DNA from: CAIVAT01 sp964628215
GTDB taxonomy: Bacteria; Bacteroidota; Bacteroidia; Bacteroidales; FEN-979
NCBI GenBank assembly: GCA_964628215.1
Contig: CAZVNF010000189.1
Coordinates: forward strand, 1-6,617
DNA: 6,617 nucleotides
Direction of reading: 5' to 3'
In this document: piece after piece, positions 1-5,578 of the stretch
How the letters are laid out: each line of letters opens with the position of its first letter
Numbering within the stretch: position 1 is the stretch's first letter
Position numbers and translations under genes: made by a program
Notes under the pieces: generated by a model
The model's database searches: none
What the model was told of the DNA's origin: nothing
Seen by the model: the letters and a program-made list of their open reading frames with translations, nothing else

Positions 1-923
1 GCGGTCCAGACCGCCAGCATTTTAATACTTTTCATGTCATTATTTGTTTGAAGGGTGGAATTTTTCAAGGGAAGCGTATCTGCCAGCTCCAGGGCATAAT
101 CAAAGGATCCGATCTCATCTACAAGGCCCATGGCAATAGCATCTGAGGCAAAATAGGTTTTTCCTGTAAGTGCTGCAGGATTCAATGAAGGCCTGTTTGC
201 CTTTATTGTTGCGTGAAATTTTGAATTGATGCGATCGAGCAGATCTTTTCTGAGAGGTTCGTAATTGCCAGCTCTCAGATCCGCAAGCATCTGGTTCTTT
301 TCAGTGCTGAGCGTGGCATATACTTCATGGATAACGACACCGGCCTTTTCAAAGTACGGTTTCATATCCATGTACTCAAGCATGGTTCCGATGGAACCGA
401 CGATATCCAGGTCTGAAGAGCAGATGATTTTATCAGCTCCGGAGACGATCCAGTAAGCGGCGCTGGCTGCAGTTCCTTCAACGAAAGCTACGACCGGTTT
501 CTGGCAATTCTTAACGGCATCCGACAGGATGTCCGTGTAGGAAGTCGTCCCACCGGGAGAGCTGACTACCAGCAGAATTGATTTTATATTTGGATTGGCA
601 TCGGCAGACCTTATATCCTTGGAAATGGAAACACTCCCCCGGGGACCGCACTCAACATCATCCTTCATGATGATTCCGCGAACAGGGATAACGGCAACTG
701 ATCCCTGTGAGAGGTTGGTTGCGTTCAGGGGTTTTGTTTCTGCGCTTGCCCGGTCAGAATAACTCAACACATAAGGCCGGTTCTTTTCCCTGGCCAGCGA
801 AAAGTCTTCTGCATTGATGCGATCACCCCGAAGCAGGGAAACAAGCATGGCACCATACGCATCTGTATTTTCAGCGTGCAGGAGCCATGTTGAAGTGAGA
901 ATATCAAGCAGAAAAGGATTCAT
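1..923 (-). CDS. S49-family (SppA/ClpP-fold) phage head-maturation protease, C-terminus beyond window
   Basis: The frame is open from the ATG at 923 to the window edge, giving 307 complete codons and no stop. The S49 serine peptidase signatures are clear: the SSPGG oxyanion loop at residues 121-125, GTAASAAYWI at 150-159 with probable nucleophile Ser154, the VGSIGT turn at 175-180, and STEKNQ at 206-211 with probable general base Lys209. The 55-residue Ser-Lys spacing fits bacterial SppA and lambda protein C. There is no signal peptide or membrane segment, so a virion-assembly role (cleaving scaffold or capsid inside the prohead) is likelier than membrane signal-peptide digestion. The protease fold ends near residue 282. 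What follows is an extension containing Met297, perhaps the start of a fused or nested scaffold. The gene starts 78 bp after the putative virion gene. The ATG is chosen because a dyad and a promoter candidate sit immediately upstream. The family call is firm; the phage role is inferred from context. Confidence 0.85.
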   Translation of the reverse strand, partial: MNPFLLDILTSTWLLHAENTDAYGAMLVSLLRGDRINAEDFSLAREKNRPYVLSYSDRASAETKPLNATNLSQGSVAVIPVRGIIMKDDVECGPRGSVSISKDIRSADANPNIKSILLVVSSPGGTTSYTDILSDAVKNCQKPVVAFVEGTAASAAYWIVSGADKIICSSDLDIVGSIGTMLEYMDMKPYFEKAGVVIHEVYATLSTEKNQMLADLRAGNYEPLRKDLLDRINSKFHATIKANRPSLNPAALTGKTYFASDAIAMGLVDEIGSFDYALELADTLPLKNSTLQTNNDMKSIKMLAVWT

Positions 924-963
924 TGTACCGACGTTAATGTTAACCCATTAATCAAGGTACAAT
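922..963. promoter_or_regulatory. Nested concentric dyad over the S49 start codon
   Basis: ATTGTACC (922-929) pairs perfectly with GGTACAAT (956-963), and TTAATG (934-939) pairs perfectly with CATTAA (946-951). Both pairs share one centre at 942.5, with 4-nt unpaired spacers on each side and a 6-nt centre. The left outer arm includes two bases of the S49 start codon, and the right outer arm overlaps the candidate -7 element. It could be a repressor operator, or an RNA hairpin that buries the start codon in read-through transcripts. Confidence 0.6.
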
Positions 964-990
964 ATTAGAGCTGTGAAATGCCCTGGTAAA
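960..990 (-). promoter_or_regulatory. Candidate Bacteroidota-type promoter for the S49/head genes
   Basis: Read on the minus strand, TTTA (990-987), a 19-bp spacer and TAATATTG (967-960) match the -33 TTTG / -7 TAnnTTTG pattern with one mismatch in each element. Transcription would start near 953-955, about 30 nt before the ATG at 923 and inside the dyad. A second promoter candidate at 2093-2123 has the same architecture. This is pattern matching only; the gene may also be read from upstream, since I see no terminator in the gap. Confidence 0.35.
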
Positions 991-1001
991 GGACTGAAAA
1001 A

Positions 1002-1511
1002 CTATTCTTCGCTGACAGGGGGAGGTTCGACAGGAATGTAAGTTCCTGCGGGAGCATAAGCGGCCGGTTGCGGAAAATCTCCACTAAAAACGATTTCCCA
1101 TCCCTGGTAACTCTCAATGTTTGCAGGCTTTAGCAGTTTGCCTAGTTTTTTCATTGGCTGATCCAGGGTACCATAGTACCTGGAAATGCCATTTTTATCA
1201 ATGGCGTTGATGATCAGGTGACGCTGGTTTAACTGCATGAGCTTAATTTCAACATCCTTGCGATCCTTGGGGATCAGCATTTTGAAATTGTACGAATACC
1301 TGGTGCCTGCAGGCATGTCTTCTTCTTTTCCTTCGAGCTGAATTGATTCGGGAGAGCCGTACAGATAGTTCCAGCCTTTACCAGGCTTGAATGTGATGGC
1401 ACCGGCCAGCGTATCGGGATTGATCACCAGGGAGGCGATATCTTCTTTGAAAGCATATTGAACCGGATTGATCCCGCCAACATTTCCACCTGTGTGTCTG
1501 AGAACTGTCAT
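1002..1511 (-). CDS. Putative phage virion protein (unassigned, 169 aa)
   Basis: A 169-residue soluble protein. The N-terminus HTGGNVGGINPVQYAF (residues 6-21) and the C-terminal GWEIVFSGDFPQP (137-149) recall a family of minor structural proteins in Bacteroidota prophages. In those, a GGI-type start and an aromatic/FxGD-type end frame a beta-rich body. The middle alternates hydrophobic and polar residues, as expected for beta strands, and the last 20 residues are Pro-rich and probably disordered. It has no signal peptide or transmembrane helix. The gene starts 12 nt after the stop of the 187-aa gene and is followed by the S49 protease, so a head or tail assembly role is plausible. No catalytic motif is visible. 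The family resemblance is from memory and should be treated as tentative; it could equally be a head-completion or tail-tube-like protein. Confidence 0.6.
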   Translation of the reverse strand: MTVLRHTGGNVGGINPVQYAFKEDIASLVINPDTLAGAITFKPGKGWNYLYGSPESIQLEGKEEDMPAGTRYSYNFKMLIPKDRKDVEIKLMQLNQRHLIINAIDKNGISRYYGTLDQPMKKLGKLLKPANIESYQGWEIVFSGDFPQPAAYAPAGTYIPVEPPPVSEE

Positions 1512-1523
1512 ATGTAAAATTGT

Positions 1524-2087
1524 CTATATAATGTGAAATAGGTATCCAATCGTCATCCGTTTACTGGCAAGACTTGTATACTTTAAACTCTTTTGCCGGG
1601 ACCGGTAGTAACCTTTTGAAACCATATCGAAGGTGATTTCATCAAAGAGGATATTCGTGTCCTCACAAAACTGGATGATGATTTTCTTAATGCTTCCTTT
1701 CATAGGTCCATTTTCCTGAATATACCTGACCTTATCATCTGCATACAATCTGAAATGAAGCCGGAAGTGATATTCAAGAATCTTCTGGATATGCACCTGG
1801 TTCTTTTCTGAAATCCATGCGGTGTTCCTGCGGGTCTCCATATCGTCGTACAGCGGAAGCCCGAATGTGAAGCAGTCGGGAAACTTCCCGGGTAGCAATG
1901 GATTTTCAGTACAAGGCCGGTAATCCAAAAATGGAGTGATGAGCCTGCCCAGGTACGAATTTTTAGAAGCAACCAAGGGCTGATCTATCGGGGTGTCCCA
2001 TTCGAGGCCCATGACATAACGAAGGTAGTCCTGAAGTGGTCTTTTCAATCGAATGGTAAGTGTCGGCCGGATTAATGCCTGTTTCAT
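1524..2087 (-). CDS. Conserved phage-type hypothetical protein (187 aa)
   Basis: I do not recognise the function. The protein is basic and mixed alpha/beta. It starts with a strand-like segment (residues 7-16) and a helix containing LQDYLRYVMG (18-27). It then has SYLGRLITPFLDY (44-56), an aromatic-rich middle, a long helix around 97-115 (VHIQKILEYHFRLHFRLYA), and a basic C-terminal segment GYYRSRQKSLKY (159-170). The last part, a predicted helix followed by an RSRQK-type stretch, resembles small proteins of Bacteroidota prophages that may bind nucleic acid, but this is only an impression. It is the first gene after the intrinsic terminator and has its own promoter candidate ending 5 nt before the ATG, so it heads the leftward late unit. 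Being the first product of a new unit beside head genes, it could be a late regulator or a structural protein. Confidence 0.7.
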   Translation of the reverse strand: MKQALIRPTLTIRLKRPLQDYLRYVMGLEWDTPIDQPLVASKNSYLGRLITPFLDYRPCTENPLLPGKFPDCFTFGLPLYDDMETRRNTAWISEKNQVHIQKILEYHFRLHFRLYADDKVRYIQENGPMKGSIKKIIIQFCEDTNILFDEITFDMVSKGYYRSRQKSLKYTSLASKRMTIGYLFHII

Positions 2088-2092
2088 AGGTG

Positions 2093-2123
2093 CGAAAGTA
2101 GTTTAGTGGTTAACTTTTGTAAA
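2093..2123 (-). promoter_or_regulatory. Candidate promoter of the late unit, nearly leaderless
   Basis: Read on the minus strand, TTTA (2123-2120), a 19-bp spacer and TACTTTCG (2100-2093) fit the Bacteroidota -33/-7 pattern with one mismatch in each element. Only CACCT separates the -7 element from the ATG at 2087, so the transcript would start at or within a few bases of the start codon. The spacer contains GTTAACC, also present at 939-945. It lies just downstream of the terminator at 2147-2175, where a new promoter is needed. Confidence 0.4.
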
Positions 2124-2146
2124 GGTCAATTGAATCAGATGCATAT

Positions 2147-2175
2147 AAAAAAGGCTCTGGTAACGGGTCCGGAGC
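2147..2175 (-). terminator. Intrinsic terminator closing the early operon
   Basis: On the minus strand, GCTCCGG (2175-2169) and CCAGAGC (2160-2154) form a stem of six pairs with one internal mismatch, around an 8-nt loop. One C and then six T (2152-2147) follow. This is the classical hairpin plus U-tract form. It lies 54 bp past the stop of the 89-aa gene and separates the replication genes from the head genes. Confidence 0.65.
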
Positions 2176-2228
2176 GCCAGCGGAGTTTTCTTTGCTTCCC
2201 CCGGTCCCGGCCAAAGCGAATTGAGTAT

Positions 2229-2498
2229 TCATGAGTTTTCGCATACAAATACACGTTTTGACTCAAGATGCGGGTTCAAGATAGCCCTGGTTAGATTGAC
2301 GGATACATAGCAAATCTGGTAGAAGAAAGCATTGTCAACCCATTGAATAAGGAACATCATTCCTAATTTGCGCCTGCCATCGACAATGAAATCTTCAATG
2401 GTCGCAGGGCGGTAGTCTTGTGGAAGCTCACTGTAATACTCGAACCCGTTATCATTGATGAGAATCTTTAATTTTTCCAAGGTAGTTTCAATTGACAT
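2229..2498 (-). CDS. Small hypothetical protein beside the candidate origin (89 aa)
   Basis: I do not recognise this protein. It has an N-terminal amphipathic helix (about residues 4-15), then YYSELPQDYRPATIEDFIVDGRRKLG (in two parts, 21-38 and 39-46). A hydrophobic, aromatic stretch of about 20 residues (47-66) follows, containing charged or polar Gln52, Asp55 and Gln61, so I do not call it a membrane helix. The gene is 220 bp downstream of the helicase. Its promoter candidate overlaps the ACCTACA array, and it is followed by the intrinsic terminator, making it the last gene of the replication module. No Shine-Dalgarno is present; the leader is a run of A/T. Expression could be controlled by whatever binds the repeats. 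A replication accessory role is inference from location only. Confidence 0.6.
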   Translation of the reverse strand: MSIETTLEKLKILINDNGFEYYSELPQDYRPATIEDFIVDGRRKLGMMFLIQWVDNAFFYQICYVSVNLTRAILNPHLESKRVFVCENS

Positions 2499-2506
2499 GT
2501 TTCAAT
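2485..2506. repeat. GTTTCAAT direct repeat flanking the start codon of the 89-aa gene
   Basis: GTTTCAAT occurs at 2485-2492 and 2499-2506, a 14-bp period with the start codon (2496-2498) between the two copies. Two perfect 8-mers this close may be a small operator or may be chance. Two copies with a 6-bp gap are not a CRISPR array. Confidence 0.35.
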
Positions 2507-2542
2507 AAAAAAAAATAAACTGCTTTACTGGCTCCACTTTCC

Positions 2543-2574
2543 CAAACCTACATACCTACAAGACCTACAACAAC
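2543..2574 (-). promoter_or_regulatory. Promoter candidate embedded in the ACCTACA array
   Basis: Read on the minus strand, GTTG (2574-2571), a 20-bp spacer and TAGGTTTG (2550-2543) fit the -33/-7 pattern, with a perfect TAnnTTTG. The -7 element overlaps the leftmost repeat unit, and two further units fall in the spacer. A protein bound to the array would therefore block transcription of the 89-aa gene, giving a leader of about 38 nt when it is active. Confidence 0.35.
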
Positions 2575-2599
2575 CTACATTGACCTACATTGACCTACA
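2546..2599. repeat. Six tandem ACCTACA units (iteron-like)
   Basis: Perfect ACCTACA heptamers start at 2546, 2554, 2563, 2573, 2583 and 2593. The spacing is 8, 9, 10, 10 and 10 bp, so the rightmost four lie on the same face of the helix. A degenerate CCCTACT follows at 2608-2614. Regular helical phasing is the hallmark of iterons or of cooperative operator arrays. Confidence 0.8.
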
Positions 2600-2661
2600 A
2601 TCATTTTCCCTACTTAATTTAATATGAATCAATAAAATATAATATATGTAGGTGTGCAGGT
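2546..2661. other. Candidate replication origin: iterons, AT-rich element, inverted iterons
   Basis: The six direct ACCTACA units are followed by an AT-rich block (2614-2646, 31 of 33 bases A or T). Two inverted units come next: TGTAGGT (2647-2653, perfect) and TGCAGGT (2655-2661, one mismatch). Initiator sites flanking an easily melted segment, beside a replicative helicase gene, match the layout of iteron origins in phages and plasmids. The block is non-coding and sits in the largest gap inside the early module. The alternative is an operator array for the promoter at 2543-2574; both may be true, as in autoregulated iteron plasmids. No initiator protein is identified. Confidence 0.5.
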
Positions 2662-2718
2662 ATTGAATGAACAGGGAAAAACAAGAAATTCTGACTATAA
2701 TTTATTTTTTCATTCATT

Positions 2719-4899
2719 TCAGAAAGGTGGTTCGGGTTCAAAATCGACACTTTGCTGCGTAGGTTCGGGCTTTGGAAGCGGCTCTGCTTCGCTGCTTGCT
2801 GCTTCTTTTGCTGCTGAAAAAGAATCCCTGACGGTACGTTCAAGATTAATGTTCAACTCATTGGGGCCATACTTGAAAACAAAGGCAGAAGTGTTGCTGG
2901 TATCAAACCGGACCTGGGATGCATTGCCGATATATGATTTATGGTTTTTGAGGTAATGCAGGATGGAAACAAGATCCACCCCGTTCTTTCCGGTTTGCTG
3001 CCGGTGCTTCTCCATGTACAGGGGATGCACCCGGGAAAAGCGGATATAAAGATGCTTTTCAGGAGGGCTGAAAGCCTTGTTGAGCACTTCGGCGCCGTTC
3101 TTATCCGTAAAGGAGAGTTTGACGGTATCATGAATCTTGAAATCAACACCGGCCTGTATTTTTCCTTCATCCAGCAGAAAGGCAACCGTATTCCAGAATC
3201 CTGAAATAGATTCTGAACTGCTGATCTGCTTTGACATTTGAGAAATATCATGTTTGACCAGGGAGTACATTTCAGCATAGGTGAAATTAACCTCCAGTGG
3301 ATTTGCGCTGTCAAGGATGATCTTGACCGGTGCAAGCAGACAGCAATAGTTTCGCACGAGCCTTTCATCAAAAGGAAGTTTCTCATAAATCATTTCATTT
3401 TTCAGCTTCTCCTGGATTTCGGAAAATACGACCGCAAAATGATCTTCCATTACTTTCCGATGGTCAAGGATGTCACACACCAGGGAACTGATCCCTAAAA
3501 CTTCCAGTCTCTTCAGTTCTTCATACTGCGCCATCTCTTCAGCTGTATATTTTTTCCTTACGAAAGAAAGCAGGCAGGCCCGGGTCAGCAGCGCGTTGTC
3601 ATCAAGCGTTGGGAGATACTGACCGGATATGACAAAACCACCATTTACTTTCGTGGTTTTGGTCCGGCTGTCCTGGGTCATGGTGCCTTTTTCATGGCCG
3701 ACTCCGTCATAGGCAGCTTTCACCAACTGGAAGCGCCGGGGGTCAATGTCATTCGTGTATTCATCCAGCCATACAATACAATTTTTCCCCCTTGAGCCTT
3801 TGCGGGAAAGGCCGACATGAGTTCCTGAATTGAGGTTAAAGGCTGGGAGGTTATGGAAGAATAAGTTTGACAGTGACCAGGCTAACTGGCTTTTTCCGGA
3901 TTGCTTTTCACCGAACAGGAACAGGTGAGGAAAGATCTTGTATTTCTCATAGATCAGGTCCCGGAATGTAGTAGCGATCGCAAAGGCCATGGCGATAATG
4001 GCATTGGTGCCATAAACATTGATCATGAGCTTTGACCATTGGCCGAAGGTGCACTGGGCTTTGTTGTAAACGAAATAACGGTCATTTTCATACTCATCGT
4101 CATCCTCCCGTACATCGCTGTAAACTATTGAGAAAGCCGGGGAGAAGTATTTCTTACCGTTATGGGTCGTGATGCCATATTCATCCACCGGCTGCCAGGT
4201 GCCATCATAGATACCATTGGCGAACGCATAGAATCCTTCGCGCTGCCAGCCTAAAGTTTTAAGTTCTTGACACATTGGGAAATTTTTAGAGATAAATTTT
4301 AAGATTTTGAGATACTGGGCTTTACCGGCAGACCATAGGAAGTTTCCTTCATTGTAAACATAGGCCTGGAACTGCTCAACGGAAATAATGTTTTTGGATG
4401 GGATATCAATGATCTTGGTTTCGCCATCTTCATTGATGATACGCACCAGGCGCTTGTTATCAGTTTTCGAATTTATGTGGAACAGGGGCTCAATGATGAA
4501 ATTGGAACCGTATACCGGACCTCCCTCCTTCTGGTAAAAGTAGTAGCAGTTTTTCCGGATGAACCAGCCTTGCTTGTTTTCAGGATCATCATCATCTTCG
4601 ATGTAATCCTGTTTTACTGCAAATTTTGGTTTCTTGGCAGCATCGTAAAGGGCTTTCAGTCCATCGGAGAATATCTTCTTAGTGATCTTGAATTTCTTTG
4701 AAACATATTTGAAGAACATATCTGCCGATGCCGGATTATTGAACTCAAAAAAACTTTTACAAATAACTTCAATGGCCATGGATTGAGCAAAGAAATCCCC
4801 TTTGGCTTCGGTGAGCATGCTTTCGGCATCCGCACAGATTTTTTCAAGCAGGCCGGCATCTGTTGGAATGATATCAAGGTCTTCGGGAAGTTCCGTCAT
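2719..4899 (-). CDS. Replicative helicase (SF3/AAA+-like), helicase half of a Bacteroidota primase-helicase
   Basis: A 726-residue protein probably acting as the element's replication helicase. Walker A is GEKQSGKS (330-337), preceded by the strand FPHLFLF. Walker B is NCIVWLDEY (373-381) with Asp379-Glu380. A sensor-1-like strand GGFVISGQ (420-427) and a likely arginine finger at Arg440 (LLTRACLLSF) follow. Residues 130-260 (FIIEPLFHI, CQELKTLGWQ, GFYAFANGIY) match the accessory region remembered from CHC2 primase-helicases of Bacteroidota. No CHC2 zinc finger or Toprim motif is present, so primase activity should come from elsewhere. The C-terminal 30 residues are Ala/Glu/Pro-rich and end in VDFEPEPPF, resembling the SSB tail. 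The start overlaps the preceding stop as ATGA, implying translational coupling. A candidate origin lies just past the stop. The ATPase assignment is firm; the replicative role is inferred. Confidence 0.85.
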   Translation of the reverse strand: MTELPEDLDIIPTDAGLLEKICADAESMLTEAKGDFFAQSMAIEVICKSFFEFNNPASADMFFKYVSKKFKITKKIFSDGLKALYDAAKKPKFAVKQDYIEDDDDPENKQGWFIRKNCYYFYQKEGGPVYGSNFIIEPLFHINSKTDNKRLVRIINEDGETKIIDIPSKNIISVEQFQAYVYNEGNFLWSAGKAQYLKILKFISKNFPMCQELKTLGWQREGFYAFANGIYDGTWQPVDEYGITTHNGKKYFSPAFSIVYSDVREDDDEYENDRYFVYNKAQCTFGQWSKLMINVYGTNAIIAMAFAIATTFRDLIYEKYKIFPHLFLFGEKQSGKSQLAWSLSNLFFHNLPAFNLNSGTHVGLSRKGSRGKNCIVWLDEYTNDIDPRRFQLVKAAYDGVGHEKGTMTQDSRTKTTKVNGGFVISGQYLPTLDDNALLTRACLLSFVRKKYTAEEMAQYEELKRLEVLGISSLVCDILDHRKVMEDHFAVVFSEIQEKLKNEMIYEKLPFDERLVRNYCCLLAPVKIILDSANPLEVNFTYAEMYSLVKHDISQMSKQISSSESISGFWNTVAFLLDEGKIQAGVDFKIHDTVKLSFTDKNGAEVLNKAFSPPEKHLYIRFSRVHPLYMEKHRQQTGKNGVDLVSILHYLKNHKSYIGNASQVRFDTSNTSAFVFKYGPNELNINLERTVRDSFSAAKEAASSEAEPLPKPEPTQQSVDFEPEPPF

Positions 4900-5297
4900 T
4901 TGTGCACATCGTTTAACGCTTTTTCTAACTTTTCAACCCCCCATTCCATCAGGTCATCAACAAAGGCAACTGTTTCCTCAAAGTTGCCCTGAAGTTTTGC
5001 CCGGCGAAGGATGGTGATGGAAAGATTTATTTGCTCCAGGTGTTGATTGCGGGCTCTCAAATATTGATTCTCCTGGCGGAGCTGTACATTCTGCTGAAGA
5101 ATCCAGTCAAGGCTGCGCATGTAATCCCAGGCATACTTCATGATGTCGCTGGTTTTCTTCCAGAATAGCCAGGATTCAGTTTTCCCTGATTTCAATTCAG
5201 ATTTGCCCAGGAGGGTGTTTACCTCGTGAATTCGGTCAATGAGCATTTTTGCAGCACCGGTATAGATGGTATGACCATCAATATCAACATATGCCAT
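4896..5297 (-). CDS. Coiled-coil protein coupled to the helicase (133 aa)
   Basis: I do not recognise the family. Residues 60-95 form a likely coiled coil (MRSLDWILQQNVQLRQENQY, then LRARNQHLEQIN), rich in Gln/Asn/Arg with Leu at heptad-like spacing. Helices on both sides include WLFWKKTSDIMKYAWDYM (43-60) and ETVAFVDDLMEWGVEKLEKA (108-127). There is no membrane segment, zinc site or enzyme motif. The stop overlaps the helicase ATG by 4 nt (ATGA), so the two proteins are probably made in linked amounts. A helicase loader, adaptor or oligomerisation partner is a reasonable guess for a small helical protein in this position, but nothing in the sequence proves it. The start is the only ATG giving the full frame, after a 38-nt gap and without a Shine-Dalgarno. 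Confidence 0.7.
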   Translation of the reverse strand: MAYVDIDGHTIYTGAAKMLIDRIHEVNTLLGKSELKSGKTESWLFWKKTSDIMKYAWDYMRSLDWILQQNVQLRQENQYLRARNQHLEQINLSITILRRAKLQGNFEETVAFVDDLMEWGVEKLEKALNDVHK

Positions 5298-5335
5298 CTT
5301 GGACTATTTAAGAACTGTAAAAATGAGCATAGAGA

Positions 5336-5578
5336 TTATACCGAAATCCGATCAAGCATTTCTTGACGAATTGCATCAATAAGCTCACGGATGCGGCTAA
5401 CGAGTGGGATTACTTCCTCAGTCTTTATGGAAATGCCATATGGCATGCCGTCAGTGCCAGGAGGCGATGTTACAGGAAAGATGAAATCTTCGGTAATGGC
5501 TAATCTTTCGGTGAAAACGCAAAGAGCAATCTCAACAATAGAAAGGTCCTTGTCACACATGTTCGTGAATGTTTTCAT
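5336..5578 (-). CDS. Small early-operon hypothetical protein (80 aa)
   Basis: I do not recognise this protein. It has a short hydrophobic helix (SIVEIALCVFTERLAI, residues 13-28), a Pro/Gly loop (FPVTSPPGTDGMPYGISI, 34-51) and an amphipathic C-terminal helix (EEVIPLVSRIRELIDAIRQE, 54-73), so it is probably a small soluble alpha-helical protein. Its ATG overlaps the stop of the preceding regulator-like gene as ATGA, and 38 nt separate it from the next gene; this places it in the leftward early operon. Early operons of phages commonly carry small accessory proteins of this size (anti-host, anti-repressor or recombination helpers), but no such role can be assigned here. Confidence 0.65.
   Translation of the reverse strand: MKTFTNMCDKDLSIVEIALCVFTERLAITEDFIFPVTSPPGTDGMPYGISIKTEEVIPLVSRIRELIDAIRQEMLDRISV

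Noticed and set aside
1700..1972. Minus-strand open frame of 90 codons inside the 187-aa gene
   Set aside because: It is an out-of-frame shadow of the 187-aa gene, with an Arg/Cys/Trp-rich composition unlike a real protein here.
2191..2220. TTTGCTT / AAGCGAA imperfect stem with G/C-rich loop
   Set aside because: One mismatch in a 7-bp stem, a long loop and no U-tract; the better terminator is at 2147-2175.
2485..2599. GTTTCAAT and ACCTACA repeats as a CRISPR array
   Set aside because: Units are only 7-8 bp, with gaps of 1-6 bp and no spacers; this fits iterons or operators, not CRISPR.
2664..2716. TGAATGAA / TTCATTCA inverted repeat just past the helicase stop, as a terminator
   Set aside because: The stem is A/T-only in strength, the loop is 37 nt, and no U-tract follows on the minus strand.
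2654..2956. Plus-strand open frame of 100 codons across the helicase 3' end
   Set aside because: It is a shadow of the helicase reading frame; its Ser/Gly/Ala-rich composition reflects the antisense of the Pro/Glu tail, and it has no promoter.
2853..3386. Minus-strand open frame of 177 codons inside the helicase gene
   Set aside because: It is entirely nested in the helicase frame, which has clear ATPase motifs and homology-like conservation; the alternative frame shows none.
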